64,000 nucleotides of DNA from Diphasiastrum complanatum (taxonomy: Eukaryota > Streptophyta > Lycopodiopsida > Lycopodiales > Lycopodiaceae): NCBI GenBank assembly GCA_029204225.1, contig CM055102.1:21139192-21203191 (forward strand). The letters are read 5' to 3'. The notes under the pieces are model-generated. The model did not search any database and was not told where the DNA came from. It saw only the letters and a program-made list of their open reading frames with translations. The position numbers and the translations under genes were made by a program. This document shows, piece after piece, positions 21,765-30,456 of this stretch (positions are counted from its first letter, which is position 1; every line of letters begins with the position of its first letter).

Positions 21765-22866
21765 CTCCCTCTTCAACTAGTTTTGGCATAGTTTTAACAA
21801 TAGAGCTTTGATCCAACTTTAGAATGATCTCCATCCTAAGTATAGATCTTCTTTCTAAGGCTCTAAAGTATCTTTCATAATTGATATAGAGAATAGTGTC
21901 CAAATTGGATGCTTCACTATTTCTTACATCAATTTTGCACATCAAGATATAACTAGAACATGAAGAACCAAATATAATGTGAATGAAATGATTCCTCCAT
22001 GTTTCAAACTTTGTACTCTCTGGAAAATTACAGCAACCAAACAATAAATGTGAGTGATGACCATTTGCTTGCTTGTGTCCTCCAACTCTTGATATGTCTC
22101 CACCATAAAACTCCATGAATGAGCCTCCATCTCCATCTTGCCACAAGAAACCATCAAATCTTGGAAATCCATGAGTAGGTGAGTACATTAATGATGCAAA
22201 TCCAGCACCACATGACTCCATAAACCAAGTAGGTTGCACTAGTCCATCTTCAAGATCTACTTGACACAAGAAAATGACCATGAATTCACCAAAAATTGAC
22301 AATCTCCAAGTATTGGCACCAAGTAGCTCAACACTTGAGAAATTCGCCATGGATGAGTGACATAATGAACCCTCATTAGCTTCATTTCCATCAGCAAAAC
22401 CAGCCAAGAATGCTAGTACAACTCCAACAATAAGATATTGCAAGACAATGTAGCTAGTTTGTCCATATCTTGACAATTTGCACACATCCACATGAAATAG
22501 CTCAAACATGAGATAGAACAAGTAAAGTAAACTTGAACAACACTTCCTTGCTGCTCCTTTGACCTTACTTGAGTCTTCAATAAGCTGCAAAAACATATCC
22601 ATAACATCTTTGCCAATTACCTCTCCTTTGATGCTCTTGACTAGCTCCAAATTGCCACCTTTCCTTTTGTGTTGTTGAAGCCCTTTGAGACCAACCTCTT
22701 GATCTTCCTCTTGATCATCAAAGTCATTGAGCAGACTTTGTTTTCCAGATCCATTACTTGCTTTTTCAGTATGAAAACCATGAGAACCAATATCCACTTG
22801 CATAGCATCATCTACACAAGAAAATTCTCCAAAACATGTGAGTAAAGCAAAGTGAGTCACTTCCAC
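21760..22866 (-). CDS. copia-D accessory ORF, unknown function, shared with copia-F
   Basis: A frame of 368 codons that stops 5 bp inside the 3' LTR. I recognise no domain. Visible features: an acidic N-terminal part (EEDQEVGLKGLQ), a Cys-rich hydrophobic segment (CCSSLLYLFYLMFELF), a second hydrophobic segment near residue 150, then a Trp/Gly/Phe-rich region (FPRFDGFLWQDGDGGSF). From about residue 15 to the end it aligns throughout with codons fused behind integrase in copia-F (about 41900-42990), with most changes being substitutions. Its first ~15 codons may be intronic: a good acceptor (TTGTGTAG) at 22812 pairs with a GTAAGT donor at 22874. It could be captured host sequence or an element-specific gene. 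Confidence 0.55.
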   Translation of the reverse strand: MEVTHFALLTCFGEFSCVDDAMQVDIGSHGFHTEKASNGSGKQSLLNDFDDQEEDQEVGLKGLQQHKRKGGNLELVKSIKGEVIGKDVMDMFLQLIEDSSKVKGAARKCCSSLLYLFYLMFELFHVDVCKLSRYGQTSYIVLQYLIVGVVLAFLAGFADGNEANEGSLCHSSMANFSSVELLGANTWRLSIFGEFMVIFLCQVDLEDGLVQPTWFMESCGAGFASLMYSPTHGFPRFDGFLWQDGDGGSFMEFYGGDISRVGGHKQANGHHSHLLFGCCNFPESTKFETWRNHFIHIIFGSSCSSYILMCKIDVRNSEASNLDTILYINYERYFRALERRSILRMEIILKLDQSSIVKTMPKLVEEGV

Positions 22867-22929
22867 TTACTTACCTTTCTCTTGATCATCAAAGATATCA
22901 AAGATATGAATATCTTCAGACCTGAACCT

Positions 22930-24264
22930 CTAGAAATACTCCCTCTCAAACATATGATCTAGATCCAACAAGATCTCATCAATACTTGATCTTGATCTTC
23001 CACAAAGGTTAGTGAAAACAATGTCGCCAATGTCACCATCATAAATCAAAAGATAGATTCCAAACTTTCCATCCAACATGAAGTAGAGTAGGTGAAGATG
23101 AGTATCAAACCTAATAAGTCCAGCCTTCTTGAGCTCATAACAAACCTCAATAAGCTCACCAATAAGATCTCCCTTGCCTTGAAGAAATTGTCTCTCGATT
23201 TGCTCCATGTAGTCTTCTCTAACCAACCTTTTGCCATCTCGATCATGAGTGATCAATTCACAATCATAGAATCCTTTGAGTTGACGAAGAGATGTGAGAT
23301 CCATGCCTTGGATCTTCCCAAGAACCAATCTCCCATTGCTCTTTCCTTCATAAGACTCCCTCTTAATGATTGCATCATAAGAAGTAGAAACCTCAAAAAC
23401 ATTAGAAGCCATGAAAAATATGATTAGTACCTTCAACATAAGGATAATTGAAGTACTCTCTTTTTCCAAACAAGAACTTCTACTCAATGTTTTAGGTAAT
23501 GAATCATATGATAATGATTTTTCCTCACTATCATTCACAATGACATCATTCAAAGTACATCCTACTTTGAACTCTTCACATACTTCTCTTCTTCTTGACT
23601 TGTGACTATCTCCCTCACCAAGTCTCTTGATAGAACCATTTGATCTACTTTCTTTATGAAGAAATGTGGCTCCACTTGCTGCAAAAATGACTTTCTTGGA
23701 CTCATCACAAAAGAATGTAGAAGAACCACCTCCTTCATGAATGCACCTAGCAACATCTTTTTCCATATGATCAAAGAAATCATTAGCAACAATCTTTTTC
23801 AAGGAAGAACCTTCACCTCCATTGATGAAGTTAGCTCTTTCCTTACCTTTTGCATGCTTGCACTTGCCATGAAGAACCATTGAAACACCATCATTATCCT
23901 CAAGACTAGCCAAGTTAGCACAAAGATGAACATTTCCAAGAAGCATATTAGATCTTGACCTAGATCTAGCATAAGCAAGCAAGAACTCCTTGTGACTAGT
24001 CATGTGTGAGCTAGCTCCACTATCAATCCACCATGAATCTTTGTCACCTTCACTTGATATTGGACTTGATGAACACATCAAAAGAGAATCACCACCACCT
24101 AGACCCTCATCATTAGTAGTAAAGTTGATTTGTTTGCTACCTTCATCTCTTTGCTTCTTCAAACATTCATTTGCAAAATGCCCTTTGATTCCACAATAAA
24201 AGCATTTCAACTTAGACCTATCTTTCTTTTTGCCAAAAGAAGAAGTCTCACCTTGATCTTGCAC
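22930..24264 (-). CDS. copia-D nucleocapsid, protease start, then unknown ORF
   Basis: 444 codons in the gag frame, after a UAG at 24271-24273. Residues 1-35: Lys-rich stretch and CCHC knuckle CFYCGIKGHFANEC. About residue 78: protease active site WWIDSGASSHMTSHKEF. The copia similarity ends about 15 residues later. The remaining ~345 residues show no pre-integrase, integrase or RT motif. They include a hydrophobic patch (IILMLKVLIIFFMA), a charged helix-like region (REDYMEQIERQFLQ) and an acidic end. A TAG closes the frame at 22930-22932, but the same frame continues to 22875, where a splice donor sits. Function unknown. Confidence 0.6.
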   Translation of the reverse strand: MQDQGETSSFGKKKDRSKLKCFYCGIKGHFANECLKKQRDEGSKQINFTTNDEGLGGGDSLLMCSSSPISSEGDKDSWWIDSGASSHMTSHKEFLLAYARSRSRSNMLLGNVHLCANLASLEDNDGVSMVLHGKCKHAKGKERANFINGGEGSSLKKIVANDFFDHMEKDVARCIHEGGGSSTFFCDESKKVIFAASGATFLHKESRSNGSIKRLGEGDSHKSRRREVCEEFKVGCTLNDVIVNDSEEKSLSYDSLPKTLSRSSCLEKESTSIILMLKVLIIFFMASNVFEVSTSYDAIIKRESYEGKSNGRLVLGKIQGMDLTSLRQLKGFYDCELITHDRDGKRLVREDYMEQIERQFLQGKGDLIGELIEVCYELKKAGLIRFDTHLHLLYFMLDGKFGIYLLIYDGDIGDIVFTNLCGRSRSSIDEILLDLDHMFEREYF

Positions 24265-24270
24265 TTTAGA

Positions 24271-24936
24271 CTACTTGCCTTTGCCTTTGCCCTTGAACTT
24301 GCCTTTGATGAACATAGCATCCTCTTCATAATGAGATGTCGATGTAGATCCACCTCCTCTTGATTGAAGCCTATACTCCTCATTCACCAAGATCTCTTGC
24401 AAATCCACAATACTTGGCAAAGTCTTTTGAATAGCAAAACTTTGAACAAGATTAGCATGATCATCCAACAAGCCATTAAGTATAACTTGAACAAGTTCTA
24501 CCTCCTTAATGCTTTCATCAATACATGCTAACTCATCATTGAATGCTTTAACCCTCAAAACAAAAGCATGAGTACTCTCTTCCTTCTTTTGCAAACTTTG
24601 AAAGATTTGCCTCCTAAGAGTAAGCACTCTTGATGTATACTTGGATTCATAAAGCTTCTTCAAAGCTTCCCAAGCCTCCAAAGATGATGTGCACTTACCA
24701 ACTTCCTTGAGAAGTTCATTGGTAACATTCATCTTGATCATGTGTAGAGCTTTCTTTGCTCTCTTGTCATACCTCACTTGATCTTGTTGAGTTGCCGGTC
24801 TCTCCTCCAAACCTACAACAATCTCCATCAACTCATTCATCTCCAATAAGGACTCCATCCTCACCTTCCAAGTAGAATAGTTGATTGAGGTAAGCCTATC
24901 ATTGCTCTCCAACATAAAGCCTCCACTTGTAGCCAT
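24271..24936 (-). CDS. copia-D gag (UBN2 capsid)
   Basis: 221 codons starting at ATG 24936: LESNDRLTSINYSTWKVRME, then the UBN2 capsid (IKMNVTNELLKEVGKCTSSL; VLTLRRQIFQSLQ; ELVQVILNGLLDDH). It is full length compared with copia-E. It ends in a Lys/Gly run at a UAG (24271-24273), beyond which the zinc knuckle follows in the same frame. The same UAG stands at the equivalent place in copia-F. The product would assemble the particle; with only the active-site end of a protease present, maturation would rely on another element. Confidence 0.8.
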   Translation of the reverse strand: MATSGGFMLESNDRLTSINYSTWKVRMESLLEMNELMEIVVGLEERPATQQDQVRYDKRAKKALHMIKMNVTNELLKEVGKCTSSLEAWEALKKLYESKYTSRVLTLRRQIFQSLQKKEESTHAFVLRVKAFNDELACIDESIKEVELVQVILNGLLDDHANLVQSFAIQKTLPSIVDLQEILVNEEYRLQSRGGGSTSTSHYEEDAMFIKGKFKGKGKGK

Positions 24937-25525
24937 GTTGAAGTGACCTGATCTTCTCTTTCAACCTGTTCCAATGCACAAAGCACTCTCTTGGATGTCA
25001 ACAAATGAACTCAATAAGAAATCACAAAGATATGGAACCTCTCAAATCTCTTCTAGCACTTCTAACTAAAAAATCACCACATAGAATAATGAAATCTTGA
25101 TCAACCTATGATCTATCCTCAATCTAATGATTCTTGCCACTTCCTAAGATTGAAACACACTCAAATGAAGTTCAGTAACCTCACAAACTAGAGATCCAAT
25201 CAAAATTAGGGTTTTGACAAAATCACAAAAAATTGAATATCTCAAATTCTACATGCAATTTCTAGAAACTTGGTATATCTTCTTATAGACTCCAATGAGA
25301 CCTTCCTGATGCACCAAAAATCATCTAATTCCAGTAAGCCAAGTGTGAAATCAGAATTGATCAAGTATATAACCCTATATTGAGTTTTGACCTACAAAAG
25401 ATCAATTCTACACATGCAAAAATGTTGATTTTTGAGTAGAAATCAATCTAGCATGCTCTAGCATTGGTAACTCCTCCAAATCCTTGTTAAAGATGGCTGA
25501 TCTTTTCATAACCTGAAACACAAGA

Positions 25526-25537
25526 GCTTTGATACCA
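25526..25537 (-). other. copia-D primer-binding site
   Basis: On minus TGGTATCAAAGC, one mismatch from the initiator tRNA-Met site, directly beside the 5' LTR that starts at 25538. Confidence 0.9.
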
Positions 25538-26191
25538 TGTGAAGGATTTCAGATCATTCAAGATCCAATCCATGTCCCAAATCTTTGGTTACAATAAGGA
25601 GCAAACCAACAATCCTGCCAATGTAGAAAAATCGGCATCTACACACAAAATGAGATGCAAACTCTAAGAGATATTGATCAAACATGAACCAAAACATAAA
25701 ATATGTTTTCTGTCTGTACAATTACAGTACCCTACTGTATCTCACACGTGTGGAACCGAAAATAGCAATAAATGATCATTCTACACACAAGATTGCAAGA
25801 TAACACCAAAATAGTGCACCAATGAGTAGTAGAACCCAAAGAGAACCATGTGTAATGATGAAATGAGAGAGAGAAGAGAGAAGATGTGTCTCTCCACGAG
25901 TTACATCCTTTTATAGAGTTTCCAAAACCTATTTGGCCACTTGGCTTTCCCTCCAAAATGTAAATCCTACTATTTTTGGGTCTAGATTCAATGTACCCAA
26001 AATTCAAATTTGAATCTCTCTCAAACTCGACTACCAACTTTCTCACACTTTCTAAAAGTGTTTATTGAATGTATCTTAAACTAATATAACTTCAAAAAGT
26101 TTATCTCTAAGTCTAAAATGAGTTTTGGCCTCTTATTGACAATTTACCAAAATGTGACTAAACTAGACTAAACTAGTTGAAATCTCTCACA
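25538..26191 (-). repeat. copia-D 5' LTR
   Basis: 654 bp, pairs with 21111-21764. CACACGTGTG at 25743-25752, about 205 bp upstream of the primer site in the transcribed direction. Confidence 0.9.
25907..25916 (-). promoter_or_regulatory. TATA box of copia-D 5' LTR
   Basis: CTATAAAAGG on the minus strand, a textbook TATA box. Transcription would start some 30 bp further along (towards lower coordinates), which puts the CACACGTGTG palindrome inside the transcript leader. Confidence 0.65.
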
Positions 26192-27750
26192 ATGACCTAG
26201 TTTGGCAATTTTTCGTCAAACAGTCCATTTTCTCTAGACAATCCTGATATCTCATACTATCTGTTCCAAACAGTGGGCAGCGTTGAGGGGAACCTATAAG
26301 AATAGACAGGATATCGAACAGGCCTACAAGTAGCCCGAAATCTTTGTTCGAACTTCAATCCAGAAGACAGCTAAGGGGACAATTGGTGTTTGGTTTTGGA
26401 ATTGGTCAAAATATTCGTCCGGATTTTCAAACGGAGGGTGGTCCCAAGTTCGTGAACCAACTACAGACTTCATGTGTCCATTCATGCCCAACTTCGACAT
26501 CGTTTAGTCAATTTCTCCTTTTCTCTTGAGGATAACGCTTTTAGTGCAATGGAAATGACCTAGTTTGGCCATTTTTTGTCAAACAGTTCTTTTTCTCCAA
26601 ACGACTTCGGTTTATTGTACAGTCTAGTCTGGCCAGTGGGCGACGTTTAGGGGAATCAGTGGGAATGGTCATGACATAAAACAGACATACAGGTAGTCCG
26701 AAACCTCTGTTCGAAGATCGCCCTAAAAATGGTTTTGGGGACAATTGGCCGATCGGGTCTCAAAATTGATCGAAATCTCTTGTATTTCCAGTTGGGGGGT
26801 GGCCACAGATTCTTGAACATGATACGAACATAATGGATCCATTCATGCCCAATTTTGACATCATTTGGTCAGTATGAGCTTTTGTCCCGAGGATAACGCT
26901 TTTAGAGTAATGGAAATGACCTAGTTTGGCAACTTTTCATTAAACGGTCCATTTTCTACAAACGGTGTCAGTTTCTTGTGTTGTCTCTTCCAGCTAGTGG
27001 GCAATCTTGAGGGGAATCTATGGGGACTAACAAGACAGAGAACGGGCATACTGGTAGCTTGAGACCTCCGTTCAAAGTTCAGCCCAGAGGACTTCGGGGT
27101 CAATTGGCCCATCCGGTCCCTGAACTGGCCGAAATCGCTCGGATTTTCATACCGGGGATGGCCCTAGGTTTGTGAACCCGATACGGACCTGCTAGATCCA
27201 TTCATGCCCAATTACAACATCATTTGGTCAATGTGACCTTCCGTCCCGGGGAGAACACTTTTAGCCAATGGAAATGACCTAGTTTGGCAATTCCGGGAAT
27301 AGACAGGATGTCAAACGGGCCTACAAGTAGTCCGCAATCAATTATTTGAAATTCCACTCAAAAAAGGGCTTCGGGGACAATTGGTGTCTTGTCCCGAAAT
27401 TGGTCGAAATCATCCAGATTTCTAGATGAAGGGTGGTCCAAGGTTTCTAAACCTGATATAGACCTGATGGATTTGTTCATGCCCAAATTTGGCATCGTTT
27501 GGTCAGTATGACCATCCGTCCCGAGGAGAACACTTTCAGGGCAATGGAAATGACCTAGTTTGGTAATTTTTCATTCAATGGTCCATTTCTCCGAACGGTG
27601 TCGGTTTCTTGTGTTGTCTATTCCAGCTAGTGGGTGACAATGAGCGAAACTTGTGGGAACTGACAGGACACCGAACGGGCATACTGGTAGCCTAAAACCC
27701 CCGTTTGAAGTTCGGCCCAAAAACAGGCTTCGAGGACAATTGGTGTCTGG
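26192..27750. repeat. Sat360 satellite, block 3
   Basis: Four to five monomers (landmarks 26545, 26908, 27266, 27542). The last interval is only 276 bp because ~85 bp is deleted near 27290 (GGCAATTCCGGGAATAG). The right edge ends in the copia-E target duplication TCTGG (27746-27750). Confidence 0.9.
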
Positions 27751-28432
27751 TGTAAAAATTACAGCAAATAAGGATCCTAAAACACTTGAAATGATGAGGG
27801 AAACAATAGATTATGATTTCATAAGATTAGCACAAGTTAAACCATCAAAATCCATCAAAAATCTATGCTTGAACCTCACTAAATGGCCCAAATCCTTGAA
27901 GAAGGCTTCACACGTGTGAAAGTACGGCCTCCCACAGTCTGAGTACTGTACACCATACCTACATTCAATCCTATAATCATTAGTAATCACAAGTACTCAA
28001 ACAATTATGAACATAGAGAGCAATTGCACCATTATGAGAGAAAAAACATGAAATTGCTTGATTGATTTTGGTGAGATATCATCACCTATATATACATGAT
28101 CCATCACGGTTTTGGGCAGGTATGAGTAGCCCTAAACCTATCCCTAATGCTAATTTTGGTGGATCTTTCATCCCTACCAAGTTAGGGTTGGAATCTTGGA
28201 GATCCCTCAACAATGCAAAAATTACCAAAAATAGCTCCTATTTTTTCTCCCTTGTATCTAAGCATAATTTGGACTCATTCCAAAGGTTCTAACACTTAGG
28301 TCTACTTGAGAACATCCTTATGAATGGAATCCTATGCTATTTGGCATGTGTGACAAGCCACATCATGACCATCTAACTATTTACAAGTCATATGACCAAA
28401 ACTAGTCAAGCTAGAATTGTGAATTTTTAACA
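27751..28432 (-). repeat. copia-E 3' LTR
   Basis: 682 bp, TGTAAAAATT...TTTTTAACA as written on plus. Beside it is the complement of the purine tract (GAGGAGGAG on minus). CACACGTGTG at 27909-27918. Confidence 0.95.
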
Positions 28433-28446
28433 CTCCTCCTCACTAT

Positions 28447-30078
28447 CTAGCTTGGTTCAATCATTGCTTTACTAATCACTCCAAGTGATGATCTGAACTT
28501 CATAAAAGGTGTCTTTTGAAGTGGTTTAGTAAGTAGATCAGCTACACATTCATTGCTTGGAACATGCTCCAAAGCAATCTCCTTGGCTTGCACCATTTCT
28601 CTCACAAAGTGATGGCATATCTCAATGTGCTTAGATCTTGCATGGAAGATTGGGTTAGATGCAAGGTGTTGGGCTGATATATTGTCATTGTAGATTATTG
28701 GTGCCTCCTCTGAATCCATGATCTTTAGTTCCACCAATAATCTCTTGATCCAAAGTACCTCCTTTGTAGTGGTTGTCAAAGCTTTGTACTCGGCCTCGGT
28801 TGAAGATAGAGATATAGTTTCTTGCTTTTTTGAAAGCCATGAAACCACACCTTCTCCTATGAAAGTTGAATAGGCACTTGTTGATTTCCTATCCCTCTTG
28901 TCCCCTGCAAAATCTGAATCACTAAATGCATGAAGGTTAATCACATCTCCTCTATATAGAATCCCAAAATCCAATGTACCCGAGATGTATCTTAGAATCC
29001 TCTTAGCCTTTTTCCAATGGATATTCAATGGCTTTTGCATGGATTGGCTCAACCTACATACACTAAAGCTAAGATCTGGTCTAGTTATAGTGATCCACAT
29101 TAAGGAACCTATAAGTTGCCTAAACAAAGTGATGTCCATGAAGGATCTTTCATCATCTTCATTTGGCACTTTTACATCTTGCTCCATTGGTGTGTCAACA
29201 CTTTTGCATACTTCCATCTTAAACTTCTTCAAAAGACTTTGAGCATAGTTTACTTGACTTATAAAGATAAAATCAGACCCTCTAAGTACTTCTATGCCTA
29301 AGATGAAGTGAAGACACCCTAGATCTACCATCTTGAACTCTAAGGATAGATCTATCTTGATTTTTTCAATACCATCAACACTATTTTCACTAATGATGAT
29401 GTCATCTACATAAATGAGTAAAAGTACAATACCAACATCATCAAACTTAATGTAAAGAGTGGGATCATATTCACTTTGAACAAAAGAAAGTGAAATAAGA
29501 TAGCAATGTAGTCTTGAATTCCAAGATCTCGAGGCTTGCTTCAAGCCATAGATGCTTCTTTGGAGATGGCATACTTTGTTCTCCATTCCATGCTTGATGA
29601 ACCCTTGTGGCTGCTCCATATAGATATCCTCTTCCAAAAAACCATTCAAGAAAGCATTAGAGACATCCATTTGACATAGAATCCATCCAAAATGTGATGC
29701 AAGTGCAATGATTAGTCTTATTGTGACCATCTTGGCCACGGGTGCAAAAGTTTCCTCATAGTCTATCCCTCTCTCTTGAGCATAACCTTTTGCAACTAAT
29801 CTTGCTTTATGTTTGTTAACACTCCCATTTGCATTCAACTTAAGCTTGAAGACCCACTTGCATCCTATTACATTCCTTTGAGGTCTCTCAACAAGCAACC
29901 AAGTTTCATTCTCAATCAAGGCATCATACTCATCCAACATAGCTTTATACCATTCTTTGGAGTTCAATGCATCTTCAACATTAGACGGTTCTTCAAAACT
30001 AGATAAAGCATAAGAAGTGGATGATATACCCTCAACTTTCTGTCCTTTGCCTTGATATGTGAGCCTTGATGGCTCCAC
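28447..30078 (-). CDS. copia-E reverse transcriptase and RNase H
   Basis: 543 codons, uninterrupted. RT: CKWVFKLKLN at residue ~73, KARLVAKGYAQERG, first catalytic Asp in QMDVSNAFLNG (~138), SIYGLKQASRSWN, YVDD at 223-226. RNase H: SDSDFAGD (~387), SSTEAEYKAL (~428), NDNISAQ (~465) and HARSKHIE, then LLTKPLQK before the C-terminus. All catalytic acidic residues expected for copia RT/RNase H can be seen. The start shown is the first Met; the frame opens a little further upstream, in the linker, where a frameshift separates it from integrase. Confidence 0.85.
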   Translation of the reverse strand: MEPSRLTYQGKGQKVEGISSTSYALSSFEEPSNVEDALNSKEWYKAMLDEYDALIENETWLLVERPQRNVIGCKWVFKLKLNANGSVNKHKARLVAKGYAQERGIDYEETFAPVAKMVTIRLIIALASHFGWILCQMDVSNAFLNGFLEEDIYMEQPQGFIKHGMENKVCHLQRSIYGLKQASRSWNSRLHCYLISLSFVQSEYDPTLYIKFDDVGIVLLLIYVDDIIISENSVDGIEKIKIDLSLEFKMVDLGCLHFILGIEVLRGSDFIFISQVNYAQSLLKKFKMEVCKSVDTPMEQDVKVPNEDDERSFMDITLFRQLIGSLMWITITRPDLSFSVCRLSQSMQKPLNIHWKKAKRILRYISGTLDFGILYRGDVINLHAFSDSDFAGDKRDRKSTSAYSTFIGEGVVSWLSKKQETISLSSTEAEYKALTTTTKEVLWIKRLLVELKIMDSEEAPIIYNDNISAQHLASNPIFHARSKHIEICHHFVREMVQAKEIALEHVPSNECVADLLTKPLQKTPFMKFRSSLGVISKAMIEPS

Positions 30079-30437
30079 TTTTGCCCTTGAAGATCTCCTT
30101 GTGTGATAGGTGGGTTTGGTGCTTGCTCCTCCATGAGCTCCTCCTCAAAACCAAGATCTTGCTCCTCGGCCATCTTCTTCTTGATTGTTGGAGCACTTGA
30201 GCCTTCTTCAAGCATATGCATATGATGTTCATCAAAGATGACATCCCTTGAAACAACAAATTTGTTCAAGGATGGGAGATAGATTTTGTAGCCCTTGCTT
30301 GAGCTTGCATATCCAAGCATGATCCCTCTTGTGGAAGATGGATCCTCCTTGGTTCTTGTTTCCAATGGCACATGCACATAACATATACACCCAAAAACTT
30401 TCAAGTGATTAAGATTGGGTTTCTTTCCATACAACAT
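29964..30437 (-). CDS. copia-E integrase C-terminal segment and linker
   Basis: 157 codons in a third frame, bridging the integrase and RT frames. MLYGKKPNLNHLKVFGCICY and GIMLGYASSSKGYKIY are typical of the copia integrase C-terminal region; an acidic Glu-rich linker follows. From about 30100 downward it is out of frame with the true linker (SRLTYQGK lies in the RT frame). It is joined upstream by a one-base shift near 30470. Both shifts are single-base, so either real decay or sequencing error is possible. Confidence 0.7.
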   Translation of the reverse strand: MLYGKKPNLNHLKVFGCICYVHVPLETRTKEDPSSTRGIMLGYASSSKGYKIYLPSLNKFVVSRDVIFDEHHMHMLEEGSSAPTIKKKMAEEQDLGFEEELMEEQAPNPPITQGDLQGQKWSHQGSHIKAKDRKLRVYHPLLMLYLVLKNRLMLKMH

Positions 30438-30456
30438 CTCATATGGAGTTTTTCCT

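Larger units (their letters stand above)
21111..26191 (-). mobile_element. copia-D, non-autonomous element with unknown ORFs in place of pol
   Basis: A 5,081-bp element with two 654-bp LTRs, perfect 5-bp target duplication ATGAC (21106-21110 and 26192-26196), a primer site next to the 5' LTR and a purine tract (GAAGAGGGAG on minus) next to the 3' LTR. Gag, zinc knuckle and the protease active-site segment are present. Integrase, RT and RNase H are absent. Instead there are ~2.2 kb of open frames with no recognised family. By eye the LTRs differ at about 20 positions (~97% identity), so the insertion is fairly recent. Confidence 0.9.

Noticed and set aside
23092-23883. Plus-strand frames opposite the unknown copia-D ORF
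   Set aside because: Shorter than the minus frame, unlinked to any motif, and antisense to the element; treated as shadows.
28062-28292. 76-codon frame repeated exactly at 33517-33747
   Set aside because: The two copies are the same stretch of the two copia-E LTRs, antisense to the element; no coding evidence.
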